Below are positions 24,864-33,293 of a stretch of 64,000 nt of DNA, piece by piece. Below the pieces are notes generated by a model that was not told the DNA's origin, did no database searches, and was given only the letters and a program-made list of their open reading frames with translations. Made by a program: the position numbers and the translations under genes. Within the stretch, counting starts at the first letter, position 1; each line of letters starts with the position of its first letter. Source of the DNA: Rhizobium sp. Root1334 (GTDB taxonomy: Bacteria; Pseudomonadota; Alphaproteobacteria; Rhizobiales; Rhizobiaceae); the NCBI RefSeq assembly GCF_001426665.1, contig NZ_LMEY01000027.1, forward strand, positions 100,439 to 164,438, given 5' to 3'.

Positions 24864-25527
24864 GCCGCGCGAGCGCCTCTCTGACACGCAAGAACTGCGG
24901 TATGACGCGTGCGACCAATTCGAACTCCGGTTCGAAGTCAGCCATAAGCTGCACGATTTTACTCTCCACACCGTCCGTGTCGCTCATATCTTTCACAGCG
25001 GCGGAGTTTTTCCGCAGGAAACGTGAATAAAGTCCCCGTTCGTCAACGGCACCCGGCGGGAACTGGATGCGTTCCAGCCCTTCGGCAGATGCTGCCATCC
25101 GGATCGCCTCGATAATCCCCTTGCGGGTCTTATGGTCTGAAATGGGACCGACTTCCGCATTCAGCTTGAGGACCCCTGTGATTCCATCATCGCCAGCCCG
25201 TATCTCCACCCAGGCAATAAACGGATAGCCGGCCCACCAGTTCTCGCAGCCAGGCCACCTGCCCTTCGTCTTGTCCAACTCCTCGTGCCATCGTGCAGGC
25301 AGAAAACTTACGAGGTTTTTCTGAATCCCAGGACATACGACCGTGCTGTTGCCTATCCTGACGGGCTTCTCCCGCTCAGGTTTGTCACCAAACAACCGCT
25401 GGGCGGCGAGCTCAAAGCCCGTACCGGAACTGCGCTCCGCAAGCAGGCCCAGCACCTTTTTATGGTCGCGGTAAAGCTGACGTGCCAGGTTTTCCATCTC
25501 GGAGCGTTCTTTACCCATACCGGTCAT
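24859..25527 (-). CDS. hypothetical protein, possible C-terminal part of a PD-(D/E)XK-like family
   Basis: 222 residues, no signal peptide or membrane helix. A central Trp-rich segment (GRWPGCENWWAGYPFIAWVE) leads into WVEIRAG...LKLNAEVGPISD, a pattern I loosely associate with C-terminal regions of PD-(D/E)XK nuclease-superfamily proteins; the nuclease core itself is not visible. In-frame ATGs at 25527 and 25518 are both possible. It lies in the accessory-looking segment between the flagellin gene and a broken gene. Confidence 0.6.
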   Translation of the reverse strand: MTGMGKERSEMENLARQLYRDHKKVLGLLAERSSGTGFELAAQRLFGDKPEREKPVRIGNSTVVCPGIQKNLVSFLPARWHEELDKTKGRWPGCENWWAGYPFIAWVEIRAGDDGITGVLKLNAEVGPISDHKTRKGIIEAIRMAASAEGLERIQFPPGAVDERGLYSRFLRKNSAAVKDMSDTDGVESKIVQLMADFEPEFELVARVIPQFLRVREALARR

Positions 25528-25638
25528 TTCCTCAACAATTTGGAGGTGTTGGACAAGGCACGTAGCCGCATGGAGGGAAAAAAGAAAGATGCCTTGTCAT
25601 TCCGCCGACACGCAGACGAAAAGTTCAACATCGAAGGC

Positions 25639-26432
25639 CTAGATTGTCGAAACCAAGGTATCGAGAATGGCAATCGGCTCTGCGCTCATGAAAAACCTCG
25701 GAATTCTAAAGGCGTAGTCTTGCAATCTTTGCAGGCTGCTCCTGCTCGCCATCGTGGCCTGCCGTTGAAGCTGCCTGATGCGCAGCAGCCTCAACGAAGC
25801 GACGTCGCTGGAATCACTCGAAGCAATTTTCACCACGGAGGCCGCAGCTTTCACTGCATCCTTCAACCGATCGGCATGCACCAAATAGTCTCGCTTCCTC
25901 CGATAGAGCTCAACGCTGTTTGGGAGTGAAGAAATGCCGTTGTCCAAGGTCGATATCGCGGCGGGCAAATCGCGAACCCGCATATTGAGGTGTGCAAGGT
26001 GAAGGATGTCTGCGGTATTGCGCGGAGCAAGGGAGACCACGCGCGCGGCAGCTTCGCGAGCCTCATAATTGCGCGCCAGAGCGTCGAGGCAATCCCGCCG
26101 GCGCCGCAACGCAAGAAGGCTTGCATTGTTGTCGATTGCGGCATCGATATGCTGAAGTGCACCAGAATAATTCTTTAGCGCGCCCTGCCGCAAAACTGCG
26201 TAACAACGTCCGCAAAATCTTGGAGACTTAGGTCACGGTACCAGTTATCGGCGCGCTTCTTGACGGCGATAACGCTGCAACCGCTTTTTTCAAGAAATTG
26301 CTGGCCAAAACCAGGCAACAATGGATCGTTTTCTCCAAACGACGAAAAGGTAATCACGAGCCTCTGGGCCGAGATAGGCGCATGACCGGCTTCGATGACA
26401 GTCATGCCATTGTCAAATAGAACAGCCCTCAT
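25639..26432 (-). pseudogene. broken alpha/beta-hydrolase + TPR protein
   Basis: Two frames on the same strand overlap by 19 bases (26175-26193). The upstream frame (from ATG 26432) reads like the N-terminus of a hydrolase-fold protein: RLVITFSSFGE, GFGQQFLEKSGCSVIAVKK. It stops after 85 residues, before any nucleophile elbow. The downstream frame (25639-26193) is helical repeat sequence of TPR character (ALQHIDAAIDNNASLLALRR; AARVVSLAPRNTADILHLAH; AISTLDNGISSLPNSVELYR). I infer one ancestral gene that lost its middle by deletion with a frame change. The downstream half might still be translated from ATG 26193. Confidence 0.55.
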
Positions 26433-26922
26433 TATTAGAACTCACTACAATAGTATAATCTAAAATTAAATAAAAATGTCCAGAATTCGCGAAATCAACA
26501 CCTCGGATTCAGAAGCTCAATGCACTTGAATCGATCGGCTTTGGCAGTATTTAATGTTTGATCAACCTAAAAAGCCAGAGAATTTTGCTCCGGAGTCCTG
26601 CCGAAACAGCTCATAATAGTCAACTCAATATTGCAAGGACCCGACTAGCAGCTCTTGCTATGCTGAAAGCCAGCGTTCAGCCTGGACGATTTCTCGTTCC
26701 GGGCGGCTGTAAAAGTGCAGATGGATTGTTTTAGCCGCTGCGAGCTCAAACCTCGACGGCGTTACGCTGCAACAATGCCAGCGTTAAAACTGCGCGAATA
26801 GGTTCGAGCGAGCCTAACGCGGCCAATGAATGAAGGGGTGTACAAATGTACCGGAATGGCACCAGCAAGATTTTTTCAATAGTAGAGGTGGATTCTTCAA
26901 TACTACTCTTGTTGAAGAGCAG
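26433..26922. other. AT-rich intergenic stretch between the broken gene and tRNA-Met
   Basis: About 490 bases without a convincing gene on either strand. Base composition is visibly more AT-rich than the flanks. It contains a GCTGAA/TTCAGC inverted repeat near 26660 and a direct repeat TTCAATA (26876 and 26897). It abuts the 3' end of the tRNA, the usual integration side for tRNA-targeting elements, but no integrase is present. Confidence 0.6.
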
Positions 26923-26999
26923 TGGTAGCGGGAGAGGGACTCGAACCCCCGACACGCGGATTATGATTCCGCTGCTCTAACCACCTGAGCTACCCCGCC
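26923..26999 (-). tRNA. tRNA-Met(CAT), elongator type
   Basis: Reading the minus strand from 26999: GGCGGGGTAGCTCAG start, D-arm with GGTTAGAGC, anticodon stem GCGGA with loop ATCATAA and TCCGC (anticodon CAT), T-arm GGGGGTTCGAGTCCCTC, and a genome-encoded CCA at 26923-26925. The 7-bp acceptor stem GGCGGGG pairs with CTCCCGCT allowing the usual junction. The first base pair and D-loop fit elongator Met rather than initiator; a tRNA-Ile2 (lysidine) is less likely. Confidence 0.93.
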
Positions 27000-27170
27000 A
27001 TCAGGCTGCGACTTGGGCTCTTGGCCGCTGTCGTCGCCGTCAGTGGGGCGGCTTATAAGGTGCGGTTCATGCTGGTGTCAAGCCGAGGTGTTTCAAAAAA
27101 CGGGAAGTTTTTCAAGGGACGGTGGACAACGGCCGGAGACGGCATGTTATGGACCGTCCCCTGCCCTCAA

Positions 27171-28412
27171 TCAGGCCGCAACCACGCCCTGCAGCAGATC
27201 CTTGAGCGCGGCCTCGGCCGCTGCCTCACGTTCGGAACGCAGGATGAAGCCGCCGCCGTAGACGCGGGCATCTTCGCCGATACCGGAATAGAGCGCGCAA
27301 GCCTGGCCGGGGGCAACGCCCGCCTCACCTTCCAGAAGCTCGACCGAGACGCCATTCTCGTCGGCACGCAGGATCGCAGGTGCCGGTTGGCGGGTGGATC
27401 GAACCTTGGCGAAACAGGCAAAACCATCGGCCGCCACATCGAAAACATCGCCGTCGCCCAGCCAGTTGATGTCGCGCAGATAGACGCGGCGTGTTTCCAG
27501 CGCCTCCTTCGGGCCGACGATGACGCGGCGCGAACGGGCATCGAGATGCACGACATAAAGCGGCTCGCCGGTAGCGACGCCGATGCCGCGGCGCTGGCCG
27601 ATCGTATAGTGCAGGATACCATCGTGGCTACCGAGCACGCGGCCGTCGAGGTGGACGATATCACCCGCCAGCGACGCATTCGGCTTCAGCTTGTTGATGA
27701 TATCGGCATATTTGCCCTGCGGCACGAAACAGATGTCCTGGCTGTCGGCCTTCTTGGCAACGACGAGGCCCATCTCTTCGGCAAGCTGCCGTGTTTCAGC
27801 CTTGGTGAGATTGCCGAGCGGGAACCGCAGATAATCGATCTGCTCCTGCGTGGTGGCAAAGAGGAAATAGCTCTGGTCGCGATCAGCATCCGTCGGACGA
27901 AACAGCGCGCGACGGCCCGGCGCACCCGGCTGCGGATTGGCCTTGGAGCGAATGTAGTGGCCGGTCGCCAGCGCATCGGCGCCGAGATCGCGCGCGGTTG
28001 CCAGAAGGTCGGCGAATTTGACGGTCTGGTTGCAGGCAACGCAAGGGATCGGCGTTTCGCCGGCAACATAGCTCTCGGCGAAAGGATTGATCACCGTTTC
28101 GCGAAAACGCTGCTCGTAATCGAGCACATAATGCGGAATGCCCAGCACCTCGCAGACACGGCGGGCATCGTCGATATCCTGTCCGGCACAGCAGGAGCCG
28201 GCGCGGTGGACGGCAGCGCCATGATCGTAGAGTTGCAGCGTGATGCCGAGGACGTCGTAACCTTGCCGTTTCAGGATGCCGGCCACCACGGAACTGTCGA
28301 CGCCGCCGGACATGGCAACGACGACGCGCGTATCTTCGGGCTTGCGATCAAAATCGAGACTGTTCACGGCATCCAATCCGGCATTCCGGTCCATCGGCGG
28401 GTTGTTCGGCAT
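27171..28412 (-). CDS. mnmA: tRNA 2-thiouridine(34) synthase MnmA
   Basis: Installs the 2-thio group on U34 of tRNA Lys/Glu/Gln, taking sulfur from the IscS-Tus-type relay. Motifs: PP-loop [15 protein letters not shown], catalytic cysteine in [12 protein letters not shown], second in [19 protein letters not shown] and [11 protein letters not shown]. The ATG at 28412 ([10 protein letters not shown]) is taken; a GTG at 28367 ([10 protein letters not shown]) matches where homologues begin and may be the true start, while the frame extends to 28493. It ends 170 bases from the tRNA-Met. Confidence 0.95.
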   Translation of the reverse strand: MPNNPPMDRNAGLDAVNSLDFDRKPEDTRVVVAMSGGVDSSVVAGILKRQGYDVLGITLQLYDHGAAVHRAGSCCAGQDIDDARRVCEVLGIPHYVLDYEQRFRETVINPFAESYVAGETPIPCVACNQTVKFADLLATARDLGADALATGHYIRSKANPQPGAPGRRALFRPTDADRDQSYFLFATTQEQIDYLRFPLGNLTKAETRQLAEEMGLVVAKKADSQDICFVPQGKYADIINKLKPNASLAGDIVHLDGRVLGSHDGILHYTIGQRRGIGVATGEPLYVVHLDARSRRVIVGPKEALETRRVYLRDINWLGDGDVFDVAADGFACFAKVRSTRQPAPAILRADENGVSVELLEGEAGVAPGQACALYSGIGEDARVYGGGFILRSEREAAAEAALKDLLQGVVAA

Positions 28413-28547
28413 TTTCGCGCGACCATACCCTGTTTCCTGCAAACGGCCAACGCCGCAGCGAAGCGGTCGCCGGGCAGACCGGCCATACCGCAAGCCGCTA
28501 TATAGAAAGTCGGGAAGAATTGAACAAGGGCAAGGGCTCTGCCGCGT

Positions 28548-29321
28548 TCAGATCAGCTTCATTCGCATGGCGCGCGCGATCGCCTGCATGCGATTGACGG
28601 AATCGAGCTTGCGGGTAGCGGTCTTGAAATAACTGGAGACCGTATAGGCGGAAATGCCGAGAATGATCGCGATCTCATCGCTGCTCTTGCCGGCTGCAGC
28701 CCAGCGAAGACATTCAATCTCGCGCGTCGACAGCTTGTCGCGCGCCGAGGCGCCGACCTCGAAGGTGCGCTCGAGAGTTTCGAACAGTTGCAGCAATGTC
28801 AGATAGAGGTCAGCCGTCTCGGCCCTGTCAGGTTCACCACGCGGCCCGCAGAGCAGGACGGCAAACGCTTCCCCGTGGGTGGTGTGCAGCGTAACGGCAA
28901 ATGTGTTGCTCATCGCCTGCCCGCCAAACAGCGCATCGACATGTTCACGTGCCGCAGGTCCTTGCGCATTGAGCAGGGATTGTGTTGCGCCGAAAACTGG
29001 CAGCTTCGTATGGCGCAGCTGCTCGATCAGCGCACTGGCCTGGAAAACCGTAGCGGCGTCATATTCCCGCACAAGCTCCGATGGCCAGCTGCTCAAAACG
29101 AGACGCTCGGCGAAGCGCTGCTGCTCGCCGAACGGAACGCGCGCGATCATGAAATGGCTAAAACCGAACTGCGCCGTACACTGGCGCATCAGGTGGAGCA
29201 CTTCATACTCCGTCTGGACTGCGGAACTGTTCATACCGGAAAGGAAATCAGCATAAGCCTCGCTTCGCAAGGTCAGCTTGTCAGGGTCTCTCATATTTTT
29301 AATCACCAAACTGCCGGCCAT
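28548..29321 (-). CDS. LuxR-type transcriptional regulator with autoinducer-binding-like domain
   Basis: 257 residues from ATG 29321 (GGAGAG eight bases upstream); a longer frame to 29492 is not favoured. The N-terminal two-thirds resembles the LuxR autoinducer-binding fold (FGFSHFMIARVPFGE, LSSWPSELVREYDA), and the C-terminus is a GerE/LuxR helix-turn-helix (LSTREIECLRWAAAGKSSDEIAIILGISAYTVSSYFKTATRKL). No luxI-type synthase is in the window, so it would be a solo. The long AT-rich upstream region contains a 9-bp inverted repeat at 29527-29555. Confidence 0.88.
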   Translation of the reverse strand: MAGSLVIKNMRDPDKLTLRSEAYADFLSGMNSSAVQTEYEVLHLMRQCTAQFGFSHFMIARVPFGEQQRFAERLVLSSWPSELVREYDAATVFQASALIEQLRHTKLPVFGATQSLLNAQGPAAREHVDALFGGQAMSNTFAVTLHTTHGEAFAVLLCGPRGEPDRAETADLYLTLLQLFETLERTFEVGASARDKLSTREIECLRWAAAGKSSDEIAIILGISAYTVSSYFKTATRKLDSVNRMQAIARAMRMKLI

Positions 29322-29791
29322 ACCACCAGCTCTCCAAAAAATTCTCGTTCCGGAATTTTTTCGGCAGCACGCTATAAATCCAACACCGACAAAACCCCGA
29401 GAGGCCCCAAGGGACACAATCGAAGCGAAAGGAACGGTATTTTGAAATAAAATGGTGCATCGAGAGCATTCCAGAGCAACAAAATGCTGCATATGCTCAA
29501 TTACTGGCCGTTACTATCAACAATTTTATGCAAATTGAACCATTATATTTGCATAGCTCCCATGCAGACCTTGAAGACACGAATACAAAACTTCAACACC
29601 TTATAATAGAGCCACGCACCCGGGAAAACTCATGATGTATGTGCACGGGGTTTTCGAGATCTGCAATTGGTCGAAGAGCACGCTGGAAGTCTCTAAAATT
29701 ATTAGCAAATTGTTACCACTCGCTTAGGCAAATGTTAAATGTGGCAGGGTAAGTTGAGCCTATATGGTCTTGAGTATGTGTAGAGAGTCCA
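29322..29791. other. AT-rich intergenic region between luxR-type gene and sciP
   Basis: About 470 bases with no supported gene. It holds a perfect 9-bp inverted repeat with 11-base spacer (TATGCAAAT 29527-29535, ATTTGCATA 29547-29555) and a near-CtrA site TTAG-N7-TTAA (29724-29738) 53 bases before sciP. The divergent promoters of both flanking genes must lie here. Confidence 0.6.
29724..29738. promoter_or_regulatory. near-consensus CtrA site upstream of sciP
   Basis: TTAG-GCAAATG-TTAA differs from TTAA-N7-TTAA at one base. It lies 53 bases before the sciP ATG. In Caulobacter, sciP is itself a CtrA target, so the position is plausible. Confidence 0.4.
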
Positions 29792-30067
29792 ATGACCGAA
29801 ATGATACGACCCCGCGTGAAATATGTCATCGGACCCGATGGCAGCCCTTTGACAATTGCTGACCTTCCTCCGGCCAATACGCGCCGTTGGGTGATCCGCA
29901 GAAAGGCAGAAGTCGTCGCCGCCGTGCGTGGCGGACTGCTGAGCCTGGAAGAAGCCTGCGACCGCTATACCCTGACCGTTGAAGAATTCCTGTCCTGGCA
30001 GTCCTCGATCAGCGACCACGGCCTTGCCGGCCTGCGTACGACGCGAATCCAGCAGTATCGCCACTAG
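29792..30067 (+). CDS. sciP: DUF1153 protein, CtrA inhibitor SciP
   Basis: 91 residues, almost entirely the DUF1153 domain (KYVIGPDGSPLTIADLPPANTRRWVIRRKAEVVAAV region, then LSLEEACDRYTLTVEEFLSWQ). SciP is a small helix-turn-helix protein that binds CtrA and blocks its recruitment of RNA polymerase, shaping cell-cycle timing in alphaproteobacteria. Length and the N-terminal proline/arginine-rich hinge match the family. It lies about 1.8 kb from ctrA on the same strand, with the pqiA-like pseudogene, a GNAT and a fliJ-like gene between. Confidence 0.93.
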   Translation: MTEMIRPRVKYVIGPDGSPLTIADLPPANTRRWVIRRKAEVVAAVRGGLLSLEEACDRYTLTVEEFLSWQSSISDHGLAGLRTTRIQQYRH

Positions 30068-30104
30068 CCAGATACTTAATTTGCAAGAGCTCAAGCGGCC
30101 GCAT

Positions 30105-30550
30105 TCAGTGCGGCCGCAGCCGCATTTGAACGAGCCCCGTCAGCACCGCCGATCCGGCATAGAACCATAGACCGGGTTGAGTGAAAGCCTCGGCCATTCC
30201 ACTGGTCTTGGCTGCAAAGATGACGAGCGCCACAAGCATCACATCCATCATCGACCATTTGCCGAGGATCGGCAGAAGGCGGGCAACCACGCCCGCAGCC
30301 TTGCCGTCCGCCGACGCTGTCGCCTCGAAAGTCATGCCGACCAGCTTCGCCAACGGGAACACGACGGAAAAAAGCGCCACAATGACGGCAAGCATCTGAT
30401 TGCCCTCATCCCAGAGTGACGACACGATTCCGAGAAGCGACGGCGTTTCGTTGAAAATACCAGTTTTTCAAACCTGACCAGCGGCAACACAAGCCCGAGA
30501 GCCAGAAAAAAGGCTGAAAGGACAAGGAAAAGCGGTGTGATAAGACGCAT
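30105..30550 (-). pseudogene. PqiA-like membrane protein, frameshifted
   Basis: The N-terminal frame (ATG 30550: MRLITPLFLVLSAFFLALGL) and the C-terminal frame (30105-30425: LWDEGNQMLAVIVALFSVVF, PILGKWSMMDVMLVALVIF) together make one paraquat-inducible-protein-A-like protein of about 148 residues with four helices. Restoring one T at the run near 30454-30457 would join them as VRFEKLVF-F-NETPSLLGIV. Either a true single-base deletion or a sequencing error in a homopolymer. PqiA-type proteins sit in the inner membrane in MCE-linked lipid/stress functions. Confidence 0.75.
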
Positions 30551-30717
30551 GATTCTTGTCTTCTGTTGCGCGGACAGGATTACATATCATCTTTGGCGAT
30601 GCTGAACAGCGAGGTCCTTGGTGGTGCGCCGGGGACCTTGGCCTGAACATGTGCGGCAATGAACCAACCACGCAACGGAAACGGTCCCGGCTCAGCCGGA
30701 AAAAAGGGAGAGATGTC

Positions 30718-30999
30718 ATGGATATCATCAGTGAGGAAACCGGCTCGCATGGCCGCTACAGCACAACGGTCGAGGGCCATACCGGAGAAATGACCTATTC
30801 CCGGTCATCGTCGCATCTGATCATCATCGATCATACCGCCGTTCCGGACGCGTTGCGCGGCAAAGGCGTCGGCCAGGCGCTGGCGGCGCACGCAATCGCC
30901 GAGGCGCGAAAAGGTGGCTGGAAGATCATTCCGCTCTGCCCTTTCATGCGTGCCCAGACGCAACGCCATCCCGAATGGCAGGATGTGATCCAGGCTTAG
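30718..30999 (+). CDS. GNAT-type N-acetyltransferase (COG2388-like)
   Basis: 93 residues from ATG 30718, which follows a GGGAGAG site; the longer frame to 30556 is unsupported. The compact fold matches YidJ/Gtn-like acyltransferases: GEMTYSRSSSHLIIIDHTAV, the acetyl-CoA loop VPDALRGKGVGQALAAHAI (R/Q-x-x-G-x-G/A), and a C-terminal IIPLCPFMRAQTQRHPEW. Substrate unknown. Followed by a very strong terminator. Confidence 0.85.
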   Translation: MDIISEETGSHGRYSTTVEGHTGEMTYSRSSSHLIIIDHTAVPDALRGKGVGQALAAHAIAEARKGGWKIIPLCPFMRAQTQRHPEWQDVIQA

Positions 31000-31031
31000 G
31001 AAGTGCTGCTAAAAACAGCTGGGAAATACAC

Positions 31032-31080
31032 AAGGCCCTTCTCACGAACTTGAGACAAGTCCGTGAGAAGGGCCTTTTGG
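31032..31080. terminator. long bidirectional hairpin terminator
   Basis: A 15-bp perfect outer stem (31032-31046 with 31062-31076), one mismatch, then a further 5-bp stem (ACTTG/CAAGT) around a 3-base loop, with A's on the left and TTTT on the right. It lies between the convergent GNAT and fliJ-like genes. Confidence 0.9.
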
Positions 31081-31105
31081 CCTTGAGCAAAAGCTCGAGC
31101 GCGCC

Positions 31106-31456
31106 TTAAGCGCGCATGCGAGCACCGCTATCACGTTCTTCAAGCGCTGCGGCCTTGGCGAATTCCGCCTGAACCTCTTCCAGCGCGAGTTCCGCCGCAT
31201 CCTGCTGCACCTTCAGCTCCCGAACCGAGACCTGGAGATTGTCTGCCCGCTGCCGCGCAGCCTTGGCAAATGTCGGATAGGCGAAATGGGTGGGATCAGT
31301 GATCCCGGACTTCTTTTCCTCGAACGTGATCTGGTTTTCCAATTCCTTGGTCATCCGCTCAAATTCGGACATCATCAGCTGCAACTGGCTCAACTGACGC
31401 TGTTTCTCCTTCACCTGAAATTCCTTCAGGCGAACAAGGCTCTCACGTGACTTCAT
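31106..31456 (-). CDS. FliJ-like flagellar export protein
   Basis: 116 residues, nearly all helical coiled coil (MKSRESLVRLKEFQVKEKQR, LQLMMSEFERMTKELENQIT, ADNLQVSVRELKVQQDAAEL). FliJ is the flagellar type III export chaperone/ATPase-complex component. ATG at 31456 is chosen with GGGAG upstream; a TTG at 31462 is also in frame. It is divergent from ctrA, an arrangement conserved in rhizobia, and the shared 441-base region probably drives both. Confidence 0.8.
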   Translation of the reverse strand: MKSRESLVRLKEFQVKEKQRQLSQLQLMMSEFERMTKELENQITFEEKKSGITDPTHFAYPTFAKAARQRADNLQVSVRELKVQQDAAELALEEVQAEFAKAAALEERDSGARMRA

Positions 31457-31897
31457 ACGCAATACTCCCGTGATGCGAGACCCCGGTTACTGGATTTGAC
31501 CCGTCCAACCGACCTTACGGTGTCGGAAACAAAAAAAATTACAGCGATCTTAACAAAATCCTACCGCTGGTAACCTTTCGTTTACGGGCATCGTTAATCA
31601 TAGGGACGATCATTTAAGGGTCAGTAAATGCTAAGCGCAAAATTTGGTGTTTGGCATAGATTGAGTCAGATGAGTCAGATAGCCGATTTCCTTAATGTTA
31701 CGCATTAAGGATGTCATTCTAGATTCACATGCAAAATCAGGGGACTGCAAAAAATATTTAACATTTTCGGTACACCTTGCCAGAGTGAATCAGAATTTGT
31801 TAACCATTTGCTGGCAGCCTCCAAATCAGGCAACGACTGGATCCGTATCGCGTAAGGGGGCCATCAACACCTTTCGGCGGCGGAAAAGGGGACAATT
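31457..31897. promoter_or_regulatory. ctrA / fliJ-like divergent control region
   Basis: 441 bases, AT-rich, no gene. It contains a near-CtrA site TTAA-GGGTCAG-TAAA (31614-31628), a perfect 7-bp inverted repeat CCTTAAT-N7-ATTAAGG (31690-31710), and a GATTC (GANTC, CcrM-type methylation) sequence near 31722. Autoregulation of ctrA and CcrM control of its promoter are known in the group; the sites here are visual candidates. Confidence 0.6.
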
Positions 31898-32596
31898 ATG
31901 CGGGTTCTACTCATCGAAGACGACAGCGCGACAGCGCAGAGCATCGAACTGATGCTCAAGTCGGAAAGTTTTAACGTTTACACCACCGATCTTGGTGAAG
32001 AGGGTGTCGATCTCGGCAAGCTCTATGATTACGACATCATTCTGCTCGATCTTAACCTGCCGGACATGTCCGGTTACGAGGTTTTGAGAACGCTGCGCCT
32101 ATCCAAGGTCAAGACACCTATTCTTATCCTGTCCGGCATGGCCGGCATCGAAGACAAGGTTCGCGGTCTCGGCTTTGGTGCCGACGACTACATGACCAAG
32201 CCGTTCCACAAGGACGAACTGGTCGCACGCATCCATGCGATCGTGCGCCGTTCCAAGGGGCATGCACAGTCGGTCATCTCGACCGGCGAACTGATCGTCA
32301 ACCTGGATGCCAAGACTGTTGAAGTCGGCGGCCAGCGCGTTCACCTGACGGGCAAGGAATACCAGATGCTGGAGCTGCTTTCGCTCCGCAAGGGTACGAC
32401 GCTGACCAAGGAAATGTTCCTCAACCACCTTTATGGCGGTATGGACGAGCCTGAACTGAAGATCATCGACGTGTTCATCTGCAAGCTGCGCAAGAAGCTC
32501 GCAAATGCTGCCGGCGGCGCAAACTACATCGAAACCGTCTGGGGCCGCGGCTATGTGCTGCGCGAGCCTGAAGGCGAACTCGCAGAAAGCGCCTGA
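31898..32596 (+). CDS. ctrA: cell-cycle response regulator CtrA
   Basis: 232 residues of OmpR-type architecture: receiver with acidic pocket IEDD, phosphoacceptor D51 in [19 protein letters not shown], Lys in [10 protein letters not shown]; winged-helix DNA-binding domain from about residue 125 with [20 protein letters not shown] and [20 protein letters not shown]. CtrA is the master regulator of division, DNA methylation, motility and envelope genes, activated through CckA-ChpT. AGGGGA lies before the ATG. chpT and a receiver gene follow on the opposite strand. Confidence 0.98.
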   Translation: MRVLLIEDDSATAQSIELMLKSESFNVYTTDLGEEGVDLGKLYDYDIILLDLNLPDMSGYEVLRTLRLSKVKTPILILSGMAGIEDKVRGLGFGADDYMTKPFHKDELVARIHAIVRRSKGHAQSVISTGELIVNLDAKTVEVGGQRVHLTGKEYQMLELLSLRKGTTLTKEMFLNHLYGGMDEPELKIIDVFICKLRKKLANAAGGANYIETVWGRGYVLREPEGELAESA

Positions 32597-32689
32597 TCGG
32601 CGCTTGAAAGACAATACGGGCAGCCGGTTGGCGCTCAGCATCCCGCATATGCGCGGGCGCCATGACGGCATATGCCCCGAAGTTTCAGA

Positions 32690-32715
32690 AACCCGCCAGA
32701 AATGGCGGGTTTTTC
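32690..32715. terminator. rho-independent terminator after ctrA
   Basis: AACCCGCCA and TGGCGGGTT pair perfectly around GAAA, followed by TTTTT. It lies about 95 bases after the ctrA stop. Confidence 0.88.
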
Positions 32716-32819
32716 GTTGCCACCTGCCAGGATAACCGGCACAGGGACTGAAAACAGAGACGAAAAAGCCGCGACCAAAGGGGCGCGGCTTCAAAGAAAC
32801 TGGAAACTTGGCGAAGGGA

Positions 32820-33182
32820 TCAGGCGGCGATCGACAGGCTGCCGAAGACGCTCGTCAGGATCTTCCGGTCGAATGGCTTGAGAAGAAAATCATCGGCACC
32901 GGCGCGTTTGCCAGCCATCATCTTCTTCAGGTCCGCCTCGACGACGCAGTAATAGATGCGCACGGTCTTGCCTTCAGGCAGATTGCGGATGTTGGCAATC
33001 AGATCCAGCGCGCCATCAAGACCGGCATCGACGATGATGATGTTGGGCAGTTCCGCTTCGCAGCGCACGAGTGCTTCGAGACCATTGGCAGCTTCGGAGA
33101 CGAGGAAATTCAGGCCGGAGAGAATGCGCTTTCCGACCTTGCGTACGACGTCCGAATCATCGGCAATCATCAAGCGTTGCAT
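32820..33182 (-). CDS. single-domain response regulator (receiver only)
   Basis: 120 residues: acidic pocket ADDSD, likely phosphoacceptor D52 (NIIIVDAG), conserved Lys in FLLKPFD. The usual Thr/Ser at the end of strand 4 appears to be replaced by Val or Cys (RIYYCVVEAD), so phosphorylation-coupled switching may differ. GGGAGC precedes the ATG. It lies between ctrA and chpT, so it is a candidate extra phosphoacceptor of ChpT, but it does not resemble CpdR or DivK closely. Confidence 0.82.
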   Translation of the reverse strand: MQRLMIADDSDVVRKVGKRILSGLNFLVSEAANGLEALVRCEAELPNIIIVDAGLDGALDLIANIRNLPEGKTVRIYYCVVEADLKKMMAGKRAGADDFLLKPFDRKILTSVFGSLSIAA

Positions 33183-33293
33183 CTCAAGCTCCCTCTCTGC
33201 GCTACAGCGGGAATTTAATCCCTATCAACAACCGTAGGCCGCTTTGGCAAAGAATCAGTTACCGCGACGCCTAAAAGCAGATTTATCTCCGCC

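Noticed and set aside
24859-25527. The hypothetical gene as part of a restriction or defence system.
   Set aside because: Only a vague resemblance to a C-terminal region is seen; no nuclease core and no methylase or partner gene nearby.
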